Positions 51,334 through 60,187 of a stretch of DNA of 64,000 nucleotides are shown one piece after another (position 1 is the first letter of the stretch; every line of letters starts with the position of its first letter). Source of the DNA: Paenibacillus sp. J31TS4 (GTDB lineage: Bacteria; Bacillota; Bacilli; Paenibacillales; NBRC-103111); assembly GCF_018403265.1 (NCBI RefSeq), contig NZ_BOSI01000001.1, positions 1,364,001 through 1,428,000 of the forward strand, in the 5' to 3' direction. Both the position numbers and the translations under genes were made by a program. Under the pieces are notes generated by a model, which saw only the letters and a program-made list of their open reading frames with translations, had not been told where the DNA came from and ran no database searches.

Positions 51334-51907
51334 GGAACAAGCCCCCTTCTCGGATCTCTCCGGCAAGCTCCGCCCGACGGCGCAGCTGAGCCAGCGCTTT
51401 GTGATGCCTGGACTTGGCGGTCCCGACCGGGATGTCGAGCAGCCTCGAGATCTCTTCGTACGTGCACTCCTGGTAATACTTAAGCACGATGACGCTCCTC
51501 AGCTTGTACGGCAGCCGGCCGACCAGTTCCCGCAGCTCCTCGCGCCTCTCGTCGCGCAGCAGCCGTCCGTCCGTCCCCGGTGCGGCCGGATGCCGGTCGA
51601 GCAGCATCCGGCTGCGGTCCAGCAGGCGTAGCTTTCTCCACCGCTTCCGGTTCCAGCTGCCTGTCTGCCGGACGACCAGCCCGTTCAGCCAGGGCCGGAA
51701 CGGACGGCTGGCATCATATGTCTCCACGGCCCGGATCAGCTCCAGATAGACTTCGCTAACGATATCGTCCGTCTCCAGCCCTCCTCCGGTCAGATAGGAG
51801 ACCAGCCGGTACACATGCTCCTTCGTCTCTTCATAGACGACGGAGAACGCCTCCTCGGAGCCTTCTCCCAGCCTGCGGACCCATTGCCGCAGCTCTTCTT
51901 CGTCCAT
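51323..51907 (-). CDS. ECF-type RNA polymerase sigma factor
   Basis: 194 residues from ATG 51907 (AAAGGAGG upstream). Region 2 is seen as FSVVYEETKEHVYRLVSYLT then LETDDIVSEVYLELIRAVET; region 4 as LPYKLRSVIVLKYYQECTYE followed by EISRLLDIPVGTAKSRHHKA, a good helix-turn-helix. It redirects RNA polymerase to a small regulon, probably its own promoter and envelope-stress genes, and is held inactive by the membrane protein encoded just downstream with an overlapping start. Confidence 0.92.
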   Translation of the reverse strand: MDEEELRQWVRRLGEGSEEAFSVVYEETKEHVYRLVSYLTGGGLETDDIVSEVYLELIRAVETYDASRPFRPWLNGLVVRQTGSWNRKRWRKLRLLDRSRMLLDRHPAAPGTDGRLLRDERREELRELVGRLPYKLRSVIVLKYYQECTYEEISRLLDIPVGTAKSRHHKALAQLRRRAELAGEIREGGLFHVH

Positions 51908-52071
51908 ATGCCTGCCCTCCTTTCGTGTCGTTACTCTGTATTGGTCGCGAAACGCCGGACGGTTCCCTTTTTTTCTTGACCCCCATCCGATTTCTGATGA
52001 CAATGAAGGAGTTCCGTCTCTTGCTGGAGAAGCTAGAGAGACCCGCAGTTCCCGGGAAAGGAGGTCCCAAA

Positions 52072-52248
52072 TTGTTCGAGCCAGGCTCCGTGCTCTTGTT
52101 CATCATAGTCTCGTTCTGCCTCGCCTGGATCCTAATCATGAAGAAGGACGCGATCCCCCCGTCACTAAGGCCGTTCATGGCCGGCACGACGCTGGTCATG
52201 GTTCTGTTCTCGTTCTTCCTGCTCATGTACAGCCTGGTGAAGGGTTGA
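52072..52248 (+). CDS. Small two-helix membrane protein, unknown
   Basis: 58 residues from TTG 52072, preceded by a perfect AAAGGAGG at 7 nt; the open frame upstream has no ribosome site. MFEPGSVLLFIIVSFCLAWI forms the first membrane helix, KKDAIPPSLRPF the loop, and TTLVMVLFSFFLLMYSLVKG the second. It diverges from the sigma factor gene (164 bp) and could belong to its regulon. No family recognised; the ribosome site and the hydrophobic pattern are the main evidence. Confidence 0.6.
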   Translation: MFEPGSVLLFIIVSFCLAWILIMKKDAIPPSLRPFMAGTTLVMVLFSFFLLMYSLVKG

Positions 52249-52258
52249 GCAAATGATT

Positions 52259-52264
52259 TATAAT
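52259..52264 (+). promoter_or_regulatory. -10 element upstream of pepF
   Basis: Perfect TATAAT; the -35 is poor (TGGTGA at 18 bp). The transcript would begin near 52271 and include both candidate pepF starts. Confidence 0.45.
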
Positions 52265-52318
52265 GAATGGAAAGAAGGCCCATACTAACGGCAAAAACGA
52301 AGACGGGAGAGCTTTCCT

Positions 52319-54226
52319 ATGCGAAACCTGCCGGTCGTGCTGTCGTTCTGCCTGCTGGCCTGTGCCGTCCTGCCCGCAGCACCGCCTGCGGCGGCGGCCT
52401 CTATTACGAAACCGTCAAGGAGGGTTCCCATGAAGCAAGTCACGACCCGGGCCGAAGTGCCCCAGGAACACCGCTGGTCGATTGAGGATCTGTTCGCCGA
52501 TACGGCGGCATGGAACAAGGAATACGAGGAAGTGAAGGGATCCCTCGCCAAGCTGGAGCCGTTCCACGGCAAGCTGAACAACGCGGAGACGATCAAGCAG
52601 TGCTTCGTGCTGGAGGACGATATTTCTTTACATACCGAACGACTATATGTCTACGCGCATATGAAGCACCACGAGGATATGGCCGATCCTGCCTATCAAG
52701 CCTTGTCCGAGAAGGCGACCAAGCTGAGCGTCGAGGTGAGCGAAGCGCTCTCCTTCATTACGCCCGAGGTGCTGGCGCTGTCCGAAGACAAGCTGCAGCA
52801 GCTCATCGCCGATCCGGCGCTTGCCGCGTACAAGCGGACGCTTGAAGAGATGCTCCGCCAGAAGGCCCACATCCTCTCCAAGCAGGAGGAGGCGCTGCTC
52901 GCGCAGGTCGGCAATCTGTCCCAGGCGCCGAGCAACATCTTCGCCATGCTGAACAATGCGGACATGAAGTTCCCCAAGGTCAAGGACGAGAACGGCGAAG
53001 AGGTCGAGCTGACGCACGGCCGCTACATCCAGTTCCTCGAGAGCCGGGACCGCCGGGTGCGCCAGTCCGCCTTCGAGGCGATGTACGGCACGTACCGCAA
53101 GCAAAAGAACACGATCGGCGCCACCCTCAGCGCCAACATTACGAAGAACCTGTTCTATGCCAAGGCGCGGAAGTATCCGTCCGCCCTTGAGATGTCGCTG
53201 TTCAGCGACAACATCTCCAAAGAGGTATACACGAATCTGATCGACACGATCCACGAGTCGCTGCCGATCCTCCATCGCTACCTCGAGCTGCGCAAAAAGC
53301 TGCTCAAGGTCGACGAGCTGCATATGTACGATTTGTTCGCTCCGCTCGTCGAGGAGTTCAAGATGGACATCACGTACGAGCAGGCGAAGCAGATGGTCGA
53401 GGACAGCCTCGAGCCGCTCGGCGAGGAGTACGGCAAGGCACTCCACCAGGGTCTCGACGGTGGCTGGATCGACGTATACGAGAACGAGGGCAAGCGCAGC
53501 GGCGCGTACAGCTGGGGCGCTTACGGCACGCATCCGTATGTGCTGCTGAACCACAAGGACAACCTGAACAGCATGTTCACGCTGGCTCACGAGATGGGAC
53601 ACGCGCTGCACTCGTTCTATTCCGACGCGAATCAGGACTACCGTAACGCGCAGTATCCGATCTTCCTCGCCGAGGTGGCGTCCACGCTCAACGAGGCGCT
53701 GCTCATGGATTACATGCTGAAGAAGACTACAGATCCGAAAGCCAAATTGTATCTGCTCACCTACTACGCGGACCAGTTCCGCACAACGGTCTTCCGCCAG
53801 ACGATGTTCGCCGAATTCGAGAAGATCACGCACGAGAAGGCCGAACAGGGCGAATCGCTGACGCCGCAGGATTTCAGCAAAGTCTACTACGATTTGAACA
53901 AAGAATATCACGGACCGGGAATGGCCGTCGACCAGGACATCGAGATGGAATGGGCTCGCATCCCGCATTTCTACAACAGTTTCTATGTCTACAAATACGC
54001 GACCGGCTTCTCCGCGGCGACCAGCTTCGCCAAGCAGATTCTCGAGGAGGGCCAGCCGGCGGTCGACCGCTATCTCGGCTTCCTGAAGAGCGGCGGCAGC
54101 GATTATCCGATCAACATCCTGAAGCGCGCCGGCGTGGACATGTCGACTCCGGAGCCGATCAAGCAGGCGATGAGCGTGTTCAAGGATCTGGTCGAGCAGA
54201 TGGAAGAGCTGACCAAATCCATGTAG
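52319..54226 (+). CDS. pepF: Oligoendopeptidase F (M3 family) with an alternative exported start
   Basis: 635 residues from ATG 52319 or 598 from ATG 52430. The zinc site HEMGH (residues 424-428 of the long form) with the downstream Glu in FLAEVASTLNEALLMD defines M3. The internal start has an excellent ribosome site (AAGGAGGG) and gives MKQVTTRAEVPQEHRWSIED, the standard cytoplasmic PepF N-terminus. The upstream start also has one (GGGAGAG) and adds MRNLPVVLSFCLLACAVLPA followed by Ala-rich sequence ending AAAAS, a signal-peptide-like segment. PepF cleaves peptides of about 7-17 residues in peptide use and signal-peptide turnover. Two forms, cytoplasmic and exported, are possible. Confidence 0.92.
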   Translation: MRNLPVVLSFCLLACAVLPAAPPAAAASITKPSRRVPMKQVTTRAEVPQEHRWSIEDLFADTAAWNKEYEEVKGSLAKLEPFHGKLNNAETIKQCFVLEDDISLHTERLYVYAHMKHHEDMADPAYQALSEKATKLSVEVSEALSFITPEVLALSEDKLQQLIADPALAAYKRTLEEMLRQKAHILSKQEEALLAQVGNLSQAPSNIFAMLNNADMKFPKVKDENGEEVELTHGRYIQFLESRDRRVRQSAFEAMYGTYRKQKNTIGATLSANITKNLFYAKARKYPSALEMSLFSDNISKEVYTNLIDTIHESLPILHRYLELRKKLLKVDELHMYDLFAPLVEEFKMDITYEQAKQMVEDSLEPLGEEYGKALHQGLDGGWIDVYENEGKRSGAYSWGAYGTHPYVLLNHKDNLNSMFTLAHEMGHALHSFYSDANQDYRNAQYPIFLAEVASTLNEALLMDYMLKKTTDPKAKLYLLTYYADQFRTTVFRQTMFAEFEKITHEKAEQGESLTPQDFSKVYYDLNKEYHGPGMAVDQDIEMEWARIPHFYNSFYVYKYATGFSAATSFAKQILEEGQPAVDRYLGFLKSGGSDYPINILKRAGVDMSTPEPIKQAMSVFKDLVEQMEELTKSM

Positions 54227-54247
54227 CAGCATATATCACGACAGACG

Positions 54248-54285
54248 AACAGCCGGTACGGTCCATGACCTGTGCCGGCTGTTTG
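54248..54285 (+). terminator. Terminator of pepF
   Basis: AACAGCCGG (54248-54256) with CCGGCTGTT (54275-54283), T-rich end. Confidence 0.7.
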
Positions 54286-54392
54286 TGCTTTCCTTACAAT
54301 TACATGCGGGCCAGGTACCGAAGAGAGCTTACTTGCGTAAGCTCCCAGCATTCTTCTTTCGAAAGGGGGTCCCTTTCTTTAAGATAGGATTT

Positions 54393-55193
54393 TTAAAGAG
54401 GAGTTTTCTTGAGGAAGCCATGCTCGTTCGCTGCTCGGCCGGCCTTCACATACTTCAGCTGGGCAACGATGATGACGCTGATGATGACGAGGAGGAACCA
54501 CGAGCTGATCTTGCCGAACCCTACCAGCCGCCAGGCTTCCTGCTGGTCCGGATATTTCCATGCGCCCAAAAAGGTCGCTATATTCTCAGCCAGCCAGATG
54601 AAGAACCCGACGAGGAGAAACGCAAGCGACAAAGGCATGCGATACGTAACGGTCCGCACCCGATAGTAGATCCATGTTTTCCAGAAGACGAGAAAGACGA
54701 GCGGCGTCAGCCACCAACGAAAGTCGGGCAGAAAATGATGTGTGAAAAAGTTCAAGTAGATGGCGCCTCCCAGCAGCATAGAGGCTGCGGTCCCCGGCCA
54801 GCCGCTCATGTCCATCTGCAGTCTCCGCCAAATCTGACACATATAGCTGGCTACACTAGCGTACATAAACCCGCTGTAAAGCGGAACACCGAACAGCTTC
54901 GTATACCCGGGCTCGGGATAAGCCCATGACCCCATTCTTACTTTATAGAGCTCGAGCATAAGCCCAATGACGTGAAAGACACAGATGACTTTGATTTCAT
55001 CCCGCGTCTCCAGCCCTGAGCGGTACATGAGAACTTGCACGAGAAGCAGAACCAGCAAGATGGCATCATAGCGAGGAAGGAAGGGAATGGGGATGGCGCT
55101 GGAAAGAGCTAGCGTTCCGAAAATGGCAACCGGAAAGATGCAGCTCATCGCTTGTTGATAGCCAAAGTGCAGCAGCTGTATGATCGGCTTCAA
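54393..55193 (-). CDS. DUF817 family membrane protein
   Basis: 266 residues from TTG 55193 (GGGGGGAG at 7 nt). About eight membrane helices. The DUF817 signature LELYKVRMGSWAYPEPGYTK (about 92-111) and the later AENIATFLGAWKYPDQQEAW are present, each with charged residues at membrane ends. Function unknown; sometimes called YoaT-like in Bacillus. Two plus-strand hairpins at 54325-54344 (GAGCTTAC/GTAAGCTC) and about 54361-54377 (GAAAGGG/CCCTTTC) lie between it and pepF. Confidence 0.85.
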   Translation of the reverse strand: MKPIIQLLHFGYQQAMSCIFPVAIFGTLALSSAIPIPFLPRYDAILLVLLLVQVLMYRSGLETRDEIKVICVFHVIGLMLELYKVRMGSWAYPEPGYTKLFGVPLYSGFMYASVASYMCQIWRRLQMDMSGWPGTAASMLLGGAIYLNFFTHHFLPDFRWWLTPLVFLVFWKTWIYYRVRTVTYRMPLSLAFLLVGFFIWLAENIATFLGAWKYPDQQEAWRLVGFGKISSWFLLVIISVIIVAQLKYVKAGRAANEHGFLKKTPL

Positions 55194-55363
55194 TCCAGAT
55201 CTCCCCCCTCTCCCGCTTAATCGCAAGTTTCGCCTCCATAATAGACGTCCCCCTATGGAGCAGCTTTTCCCCATCATAAAAGAGTCTGGGCTCCGAAAAA
55301 AGAGAAACTAGTTCCGTTCCCTTTTCCCCTTTTCCCAGCAGCCGTTCGGACGTTAGGCAGCAC

Positions 55364-55393
55364 AAAAAAGCTGCCGCTAACAAAGCTCGGCAG
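55364..55393 (-). terminator. Terminator of the YiaA/B gene
   Basis: CTGCCG (55371-55376) with CGGCAG (55388-55393); the transcript ends in a U-run (55369-55364). Confidence 0.65.
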
Positions 55394-55417
55394 CAGAGAG
55401 GCTATCTCACCATGTCC

Positions 55418-55894
55418 TTACCCCTGAATGTCCCGTCTCGCTTCCTGCTCGGCAAGAATCTCGTTGTCTTCGGCGTTATCCCTCGTCACTTTCTGAACGC
55501 TAATCGCGCTGTAGGAAATCAGCAGGATAACAGCTATGTAGTATCCTTTTACATTAAGCTCGAACGGGGCGTTGTAAAGACCGATAAAGAACATCGCAAA
55601 CCCGATAACGAGCCCCGCAATGGCCATCCCCGTAAAGGCGGCGGTATTCCTCATCCGGTGTTTTGGGTTCTCCAAGCGCAGCTCCCTATCCTCCGTATTG
55701 TCCCGAACGACCTTCTGCACGACGATACAGGAAATCGTAATCAACACCATGCACAGCAAATAATACCCTTTCACGTTCAGTTCCCAATCGGCGTTGTACA
55801 CACCGAGACAGAACAGAACGAGACCTGCCCCCAATGCAGCGTACGATGCCGCCGTAAAAGCTACCGTGTTTCGTTTGCGATATCTCTGATCCAT
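55418..55894 (-). CDS. YiaA/YiaB family membrane protein with duplicated domain
   Basis: 158 residues from ATG 55894 (GAGAGG upstream). Two clearly homologous repeats of about 62 residues: RNTVAFTAASYAALGAGLVL...ELNVKGYYLLCM and RNTAAFTGMAIAGLVIGFAM...ELNVKGYYIAVI, each with two membrane helices and ending VQKVxRDNxED. This is the yiaA/B two-helix domain in tandem, as in E. coli YiaA. Function unknown. It stands alone between terminators. Confidence 0.88.
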   Translation of the reverse strand: MDQRYRKRNTVAFTAASYAALGAGLVLFCLGVYNADWELNVKGYYLLCMVLITISCIVVQKVVRDNTEDRELRLENPKHRMRNTAAFTGMAIAGLVIGFAMFFIGLYNAPFELNVKGYYIAVILLISYSAISVQKVTRDNAEDNEILAEQEARRDIQG

Positions 55895-56131
55895 ACCGAC
55901 GATTCCTCTCCCTCTACAATGGTTCTGCATCCTTCTTCACTATAAGGGGAACCCGAATGGAATTCTACCCTGAATTTCCATCATGTTCCATCAATTTCGC
56001 CCGCCCCCTCAAGTGATCTTATAGCTTTCCGTGAAGAACTTTGCCGATCCTTCTGCCGTCTAGCAACTTTTTACCCGGCCGCTCCGTCTGGTAGACAACT
56101 GTAAGATTATTCCTTATTGGAGGTTGGCTCC

Positions 56132-58531
56132 ATGAAGCGTGATCGCTTAGTCAAACGTCTGCTCCTTTCCCTTCCCCTTGCCGCTCTGCTCGCCGCAGCC
56201 GGAGGCTATGCCGGCAGCGGGCTCGCCGGCAATGCGGATCCCGGACCTCCCCTTGCCGCGGCTCCTTCCTCCGCCGGGACCCTTTCCTTTTCGGTCGACG
56301 GGGTACCCCTCGCGTTCTCGTCTGCTTCCCCCTATCTCGAAGGCAGCACGCTGATGGTGCCGCTGCGGGACTTGGCGAGCGCGCTCCAGGCCGAGGTCGC
56401 CTGGGATGCCGGCGCCGGGGAAGCAACCGTGACACGGCAGGGCGAGGCGGTTGTCATTCGGCTGGCGGACGGAACCGCTTCCCGGAGAGCGTCCGTCTAT
56501 CCGCTTGCCCCGCCTCCCGTTCTGACAGGCGGCAGCACGATGGTGCCTCTGCGCTTCCTAAGCGAATCGCTAGGCTTCGCCGTCAAGTGGGACGGTCCCG
56601 GCGGCCGGGTGGCGATTACGAGCGAGGAGCACGCGCTGCAGGCGGTCGGCTCGGAGGAGAAGCTGCTTCAGCTGCTTGCGGCCGGCGCTCAACCGACGAC
56701 CGGGATCGCCGAACGCGCCATGACGACGGCCGAGTCGGCGGCTGCCGCGCCGGCGGCGGGGGCCGCCAAAGATGCCGCACCTGTCTCGGCGCAGAAAGCC
56801 AAGGAGGCCGAGAGCCACTCGACTACGAACGTCCAGGTTGAAGGCGTCGACGAGGGAGACATCGTGAAGACGGACGGCAAGTACTTGTATCAAGTGAACC
56901 GGGGCCGCGTCGTCATCACGTCCGCCGTTCCGGCGGCGGAGATGAAGCCGGTCGCCTCTCTGCAGCTGGAGGACGGCCTGACTCCGCTGGAGCTCTACGT
57001 GGAGGACGGCCGGATGATCGTCGTCGGCCATACCTACGGGGCCATTACGGTGCGGCCGATGCCCGCGTCGGGCGCCGGTACGGCCGAACGCGCCAGTCAG
57101 GCCAAAGAAATGATGCCGGCGGCCAGCCGCGCCCAGACGCGTGCGGTAGTGTACGACGTCACCAAGCCGGAGACCCCCGTCAAGCTCCGGGAGGTCAGTC
57201 TGGACGGCAACTATGTCGCCTCGCGGCGGATTGGAAGCAGCTTTTACCTGGTCGGCAACCAGTACCCGCGCTATTACGGCTTGAAGCGGGACGACGAAGC
57301 CCGCAAGCGCGAGCCGATCGCCCCCGCTTATCGGGATACCGCAGGGTCGGGAGATTGGACGCTCATCGGGTACGACAAGATCCGCGTGTTCCCCGATACG
57401 CAGCCGAACGCCTACCTGCTCGTCGCCGGGTTCCGGCTGGATTCGGCGGAGCCTGCCCAAGTGAACGCCTATCTGGGCAGCGGACAGTCCGTCTACGTCT
57501 CCGCGGACCATCTGTATGTGACGATGGCCAAGTATGAGGCGGCGCCCGCTTCGTCCGCCAAACGCAAATCTCTGGGCAGCGAGAACACGAGCATCGTGAA
57601 GTTTTTGCTCGATGAAGGGCGCGTACGCTACGTGGCCTCCGGGGAAGTGCCCGGCCGGGTGCTGAACCAATTCTCTATGGATGAACACGACGGCTATTTC
57701 CGGATCGCCGCTACCACCGACGGAGGCTTCGCCAAGGGTGAGCCGCTCACGGAGAACAACGTCTACGTGCTGGACGAAAGCCTCATGCCGGCCGGCCAGC
57801 TCATAGGGCTCGCCCCGGGAGAGCGCATTTATTCGGTCCGGTTCATGGGAACCCGCGCCTACATGGTGACGTTCCGCAACGTCGATCCGCTGTTCGTGCT
57901 CGATCTGGCCGATCCGCAAGCTCCCCGGATGCTCGGGGCGCTCAAAATTCCGGGCTACAGCGACTACCTGCACCCTTACGACGATACGCATCTGATCGGC
58001 TTCGGCAAGGATACGGTAGAGCTGCCGACCGGCAGCAAAGCCTCCGGCCAGGAGACGGCCGCCTACTACCAGGGCATGAAGCTCGCCCTGTTCGACGTCA
58101 GCGACGTCGCGAATCCGGTGGAGCTGTTTAAAGAAACGATCGGCGACCGCGGCACCGATTCGGAGCTGCTGCGCAACCATAGAGCGCTGCTGTTCTCGCG
58201 GGAAACGAACCTGCTCGCCTTTCCCGTCAGCGTTGCCGAAGTTCCAGGCGGTGCGGCGGTCAAGAATGGAGCTCCCGCCTACGGCGAGATCACGTTCCAG
58301 GGCGCCTACGTCTACCGGCTCGATCTGGCGAACGGGTTCCAGCTCCGAGGCAAGCTGACGCATTACACGGAAGCAGAGCTCGCCAAGCAGGGCCGGATGG
58401 GCGGGCAGCCCGACAAACAGATCGAGCGGCTGCTTACGATCGGAGACGGCCTGTACAGCCTGTCGCCGGCGCAGATTCAGGTGCACGATCTCGGCACGCT
58501 GCGCCAGACCGGAGCCGTCCCGCTCCCCTAG
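56132..58531 (+). CDS. Secreted beta-propeller protein with copper-amine-oxidase-like N-domain
   Basis: 799 residues from ATG 56132 (GGAGG at good spacing). Signal peptide MKRDRLVKRLLLSLPLAALL, then AAAGGYAGSG. Residues about 50-165 are the surface-associated domain found in many Paenibacillus wall proteins (STLMVPLRDLASALQAEVAW and STMVPLRFLSESLGFAVKWD). A low-complexity Ala-rich linker leads to the COG4880 propeller, opening STTNVQVEGVDEGDIVKTDG (about 230-250), with blade-like repeats to the end. Its role is unknown; proteases or surface sensors are suggested in relatives, and no catalytic motif is visible here. A terminator follows at 58574-58625. Confidence 0.88.
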   Translation: MKRDRLVKRLLLSLPLAALLAAAGGYAGSGLAGNADPGPPLAAAPSSAGTLSFSVDGVPLAFSSASPYLEGSTLMVPLRDLASALQAEVAWDAGAGEATVTRQGEAVVIRLADGTASRRASVYPLAPPPVLTGGSTMVPLRFLSESLGFAVKWDGPGGRVAITSEEHALQAVGSEEKLLQLLAAGAQPTTGIAERAMTTAESAAAAPAAGAAKDAAPVSAQKAKEAESHSTTNVQVEGVDEGDIVKTDGKYLYQVNRGRVVITSAVPAAEMKPVASLQLEDGLTPLELYVEDGRMIVVGHTYGAITVRPMPASGAGTAERASQAKEMMPAASRAQTRAVVYDVTKPETPVKLREVSLDGNYVASRRIGSSFYLVGNQYPRYYGLKRDDEARKREPIAPAYRDTAGSGDWTLIGYDKIRVFPDTQPNAYLLVAGFRLDSAEPAQVNAYLGSGQSVYVSADHLYVTMAKYEAAPASSAKRKSLGSENTSIVKFLLDEGRVRYVASGEVPGRVLNQFSMDEHDGYFRIAATTDGGFAKGEPLTENNVYVLDESLMPAGQLIGLAPGERIYSVRFMGTRAYMVTFRNVDPLFVLDLADPQAPRMLGALKIPGYSDYLHPYDDTHLIGFGKDTVELPTGSKASGQETAAYYQGMKLALFDVSDVANPVELFKETIGDRGTDSELLRNHRALLFSRETNLLAFPVSVAEVPGGAAVKNGAPAYGEITFQGAYVYRLDLANGFQLRGKLTHYTEAELAKQGRMGGQPDKQIERLLTIGDGLYSLSPAQIQVHDLGTLRQTGAVPLP

Positions 58532-58573
58532 TGGCTCGCTTACTTGCTTAGATTCTAGCCCTGTGCATGCCAG

Positions 58574-58625
58574 ACGCCCGGCTTCCGGACGACGGGGAAC
58601 CGTCTGTACCGAAGGCCGGGCGTTT
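58574..58625 (+). terminator. Terminator of the beta-propeller gene
   Basis: ACGCCCGGC...GCCGGGCGT outer stem with inner GACGG/CCGTC stem, T-rich end. Confidence 0.7.
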
Positions 58626-58702
58626 GCTGTGGGACAATATTCTATTCTTTCACCAATTCTTCCAAATTAAAGAAAGATTGCATTTTCAACCCCTGTGTTA
58701 GA

Positions 58703-58731
58703 TTGACAATCTTGGAGATCATTCCTATGAT
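58703..58731 (+). promoter_or_regulatory. Near-consensus sigma-A promoter of the third ABC importer
   Basis: TTGACA (58703-58708), a 17-bp spacer and TATGAT (58726-58731). The leader is about 80 nt. Confidence 0.85.
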
Positions 58732-58817
58732 GAAAGGGGGTATTTTCTTCTTTTTCTGTTATCATTTCGGAGAAAAACACCACAACCACAGTTAGTCAGA
58801 AAAAGGGAGGAGTCAGT

Positions 58818-60107
58818 TTGAAGCATGTAAAGAAGTGGGTCATGGTTTTGGTTGCAATGGTTATGGCGATCGTTGCAGGCTGTTCCGGTAGCGGTTCCAA
58901 GCCAGCCGGCGATGCGTCGCCGAGCGCGGGTGGAGGAGCCAGCAAGAATCCGGTCGAAATCACGTTCTGGACCATCTCGCTTAGCCCGACATTCGACGAC
59001 TACATAAACGGAGTTATCAAAGATTTTGAAACGAAGAATCCCGGCGTTAAGGTCAAATGGCAGGACGTGCCGATCGACGCCATCGAGCAGAAGACGCTCA
59101 CCTCGGCTGCGTCCGGTACGCTGGCCGACGTCATGAACCTGAACACCGACTATCTCAAGAAGCTCGCAGCGCTCGGCGCCGTCGCCAACATGGATAAACT
59201 CGCAGGCGACGTCAAGAAGGATTTCTACGAGGGCATCTGGTCGGCAGGCGAATTCCAGGGCGTATCTTACGCGCTTCCCTGGTACCTGTCCAACAGCGTC
59301 CTCCTGTACAACAAGGATATTCTCAAGAAGGCAGGCTTCGACAATCCGCCGAAGACCGAAGAGGAAGCCTGGCAGATGTCCAAGGTTATCAAGGAAAAGA
59401 CCGGCGCTTACGGCAGCACGCTGAAGGACATTCACCTTTACCTGCCGTCGAACGGCGTTCCGCTTATCAGCGACGACTTCAAGAAAGCGGCGTTCAATAC
59501 TCCGAGAGCGCTTGAAATCTTCAAGGCGTTCAAGCAGCGTTACGACGACAAGCTGCTTCCCGACGAGATGCTCCTCGGCCAGGCGAAAGCCCAGGAATGG
59601 TACGCCCAGGAGAAGATCGCTTGGTGGAGCACCGGTCCTCAGCTCTTCCGTCAGGTCAAGGACCTGTCTCCTCAAGTATATGATAAGTCTGACGCCGCTC
59701 CCGCTCTGCTCGGCTCTACCGGCAAAGTGCATGTCGCCATCATGAATATCGCTGTCGCCGAGAAGAGCAAGCACCAGAAGGAAGCCGCAGACTTCGCGAA
59801 ATTCATCACGAACGCCGAGAACCAGCTGAAATTCAGCAAAATCGTCGCCGTTCTGCCGTCCGTCAAGAAGGCCGCGGAAGATCCGTTCTTCGCCGAGGGC
59901 AAGGATTCGAAGGATCCGGCTGAAAAGGGCCGTTACTTCGCCGTCCAGCAGCTCAAGGACTCCGTGAACAACATTCCGCCGGTCGAGAACATCTCCAAGA
60001 TCAACAAGGCGATCAACGACGAGTTCCATCGCGTGCTCCTGGAGAAGAAAGACCCGGCCAAGGCATTGTCCGACGCGGAAGCCGAAGTCAATAAGCTGCT
60101 CAAATAA
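58818..60107 (+). CDS. Sugar-binding lipoprotein of the third ABC importer
   Basis: 429 residues from TTG 58818 (GGGAGGAG upstream). The lipoprotein signal MKHVKKWVMVLVAMVMAIVA precedes GCSGSGS, Cys at about residue 22. The family-1 pattern follows: EITFWTISLSPTFDDYINGV, SAASGTLADVMNLN, and YALPWYLSNSVLLYNKDILK. It feeds the two permeases downstream. A strong hairpin (60137-60163) separates it from the permease genes and may raise its relative level. No regulator adjoins, so control may be global or act through a distant activator. Confidence 0.93.
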   Translation: MKHVKKWVMVLVAMVMAIVAGCSGSGSKPAGDASPSAGGGASKNPVEITFWTISLSPTFDDYINGVIKDFETKNPGVKVKWQDVPIDAIEQKTLTSAASGTLADVMNLNTDYLKKLAALGAVANMDKLAGDVKKDFYEGIWSAGEFQGVSYALPWYLSNSVLLYNKDILKKAGFDNPPKTEEEAWQMSKVIKEKTGAYGSTLKDIHLYLPSNGVPLISDDFKKAAFNTPRALEIFKAFKQRYDDKLLPDEMLLGQAKAQEWYAQEKIAWWSTGPQLFRQVKDLSPQVYDKSDAAPALLGSTGKVHVAIMNIAVAEKSKHQKEAADFAKFITNAENQLKFSKIVAVLPSVKKAAEDPFFAEGKDSKDPAEKGRYFAVQQLKDSVNNIPPVENISKINKAINDEFHRVLLEKKDPAKALSDAEAEVNKLLK

Positions 60108-60136
60108 GCTACTCATCCTATCACAGGAACAACCGC

Positions 60137-60163
60137 AACTGGCCGCGTATAACGCGGCCAGTT
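60137..60163 (+). promoter_or_regulatory. Intercistronic hairpin after the binding-protein gene
   Basis: AACTGGCCGCG (60137-60147) with CGCGGCCAGTT (60153-60163), TATAA loop, not followed by a T-run, so an mRNA stabiliser rather than a terminator. Confidence 0.6.
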
Positions 60164-60187
60164 CGGTAACAGGGAGGTCATAACGTC

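Noticed and set aside
52643-54232. A 529-codon minus-strand open frame opposite pepF
   Set aside because: The plus strand encodes a canonical M3 peptidase with HEMGH; the antisense frame is a by-product of codon bias.
56570-58486. A 638-codon minus-strand open frame opposite the beta-propeller gene
   Set aside because: Shadow of a GC-rich coding region; the composition is Arg/His-rich and no start signal is present.
58725-60116. A 463-codon minus-strand open frame opposite the third sugar-binding protein
   Set aside because: The plus-strand lipoprotein has promoter, ribosome site, lipobox and family motifs; the antisense frame has none.
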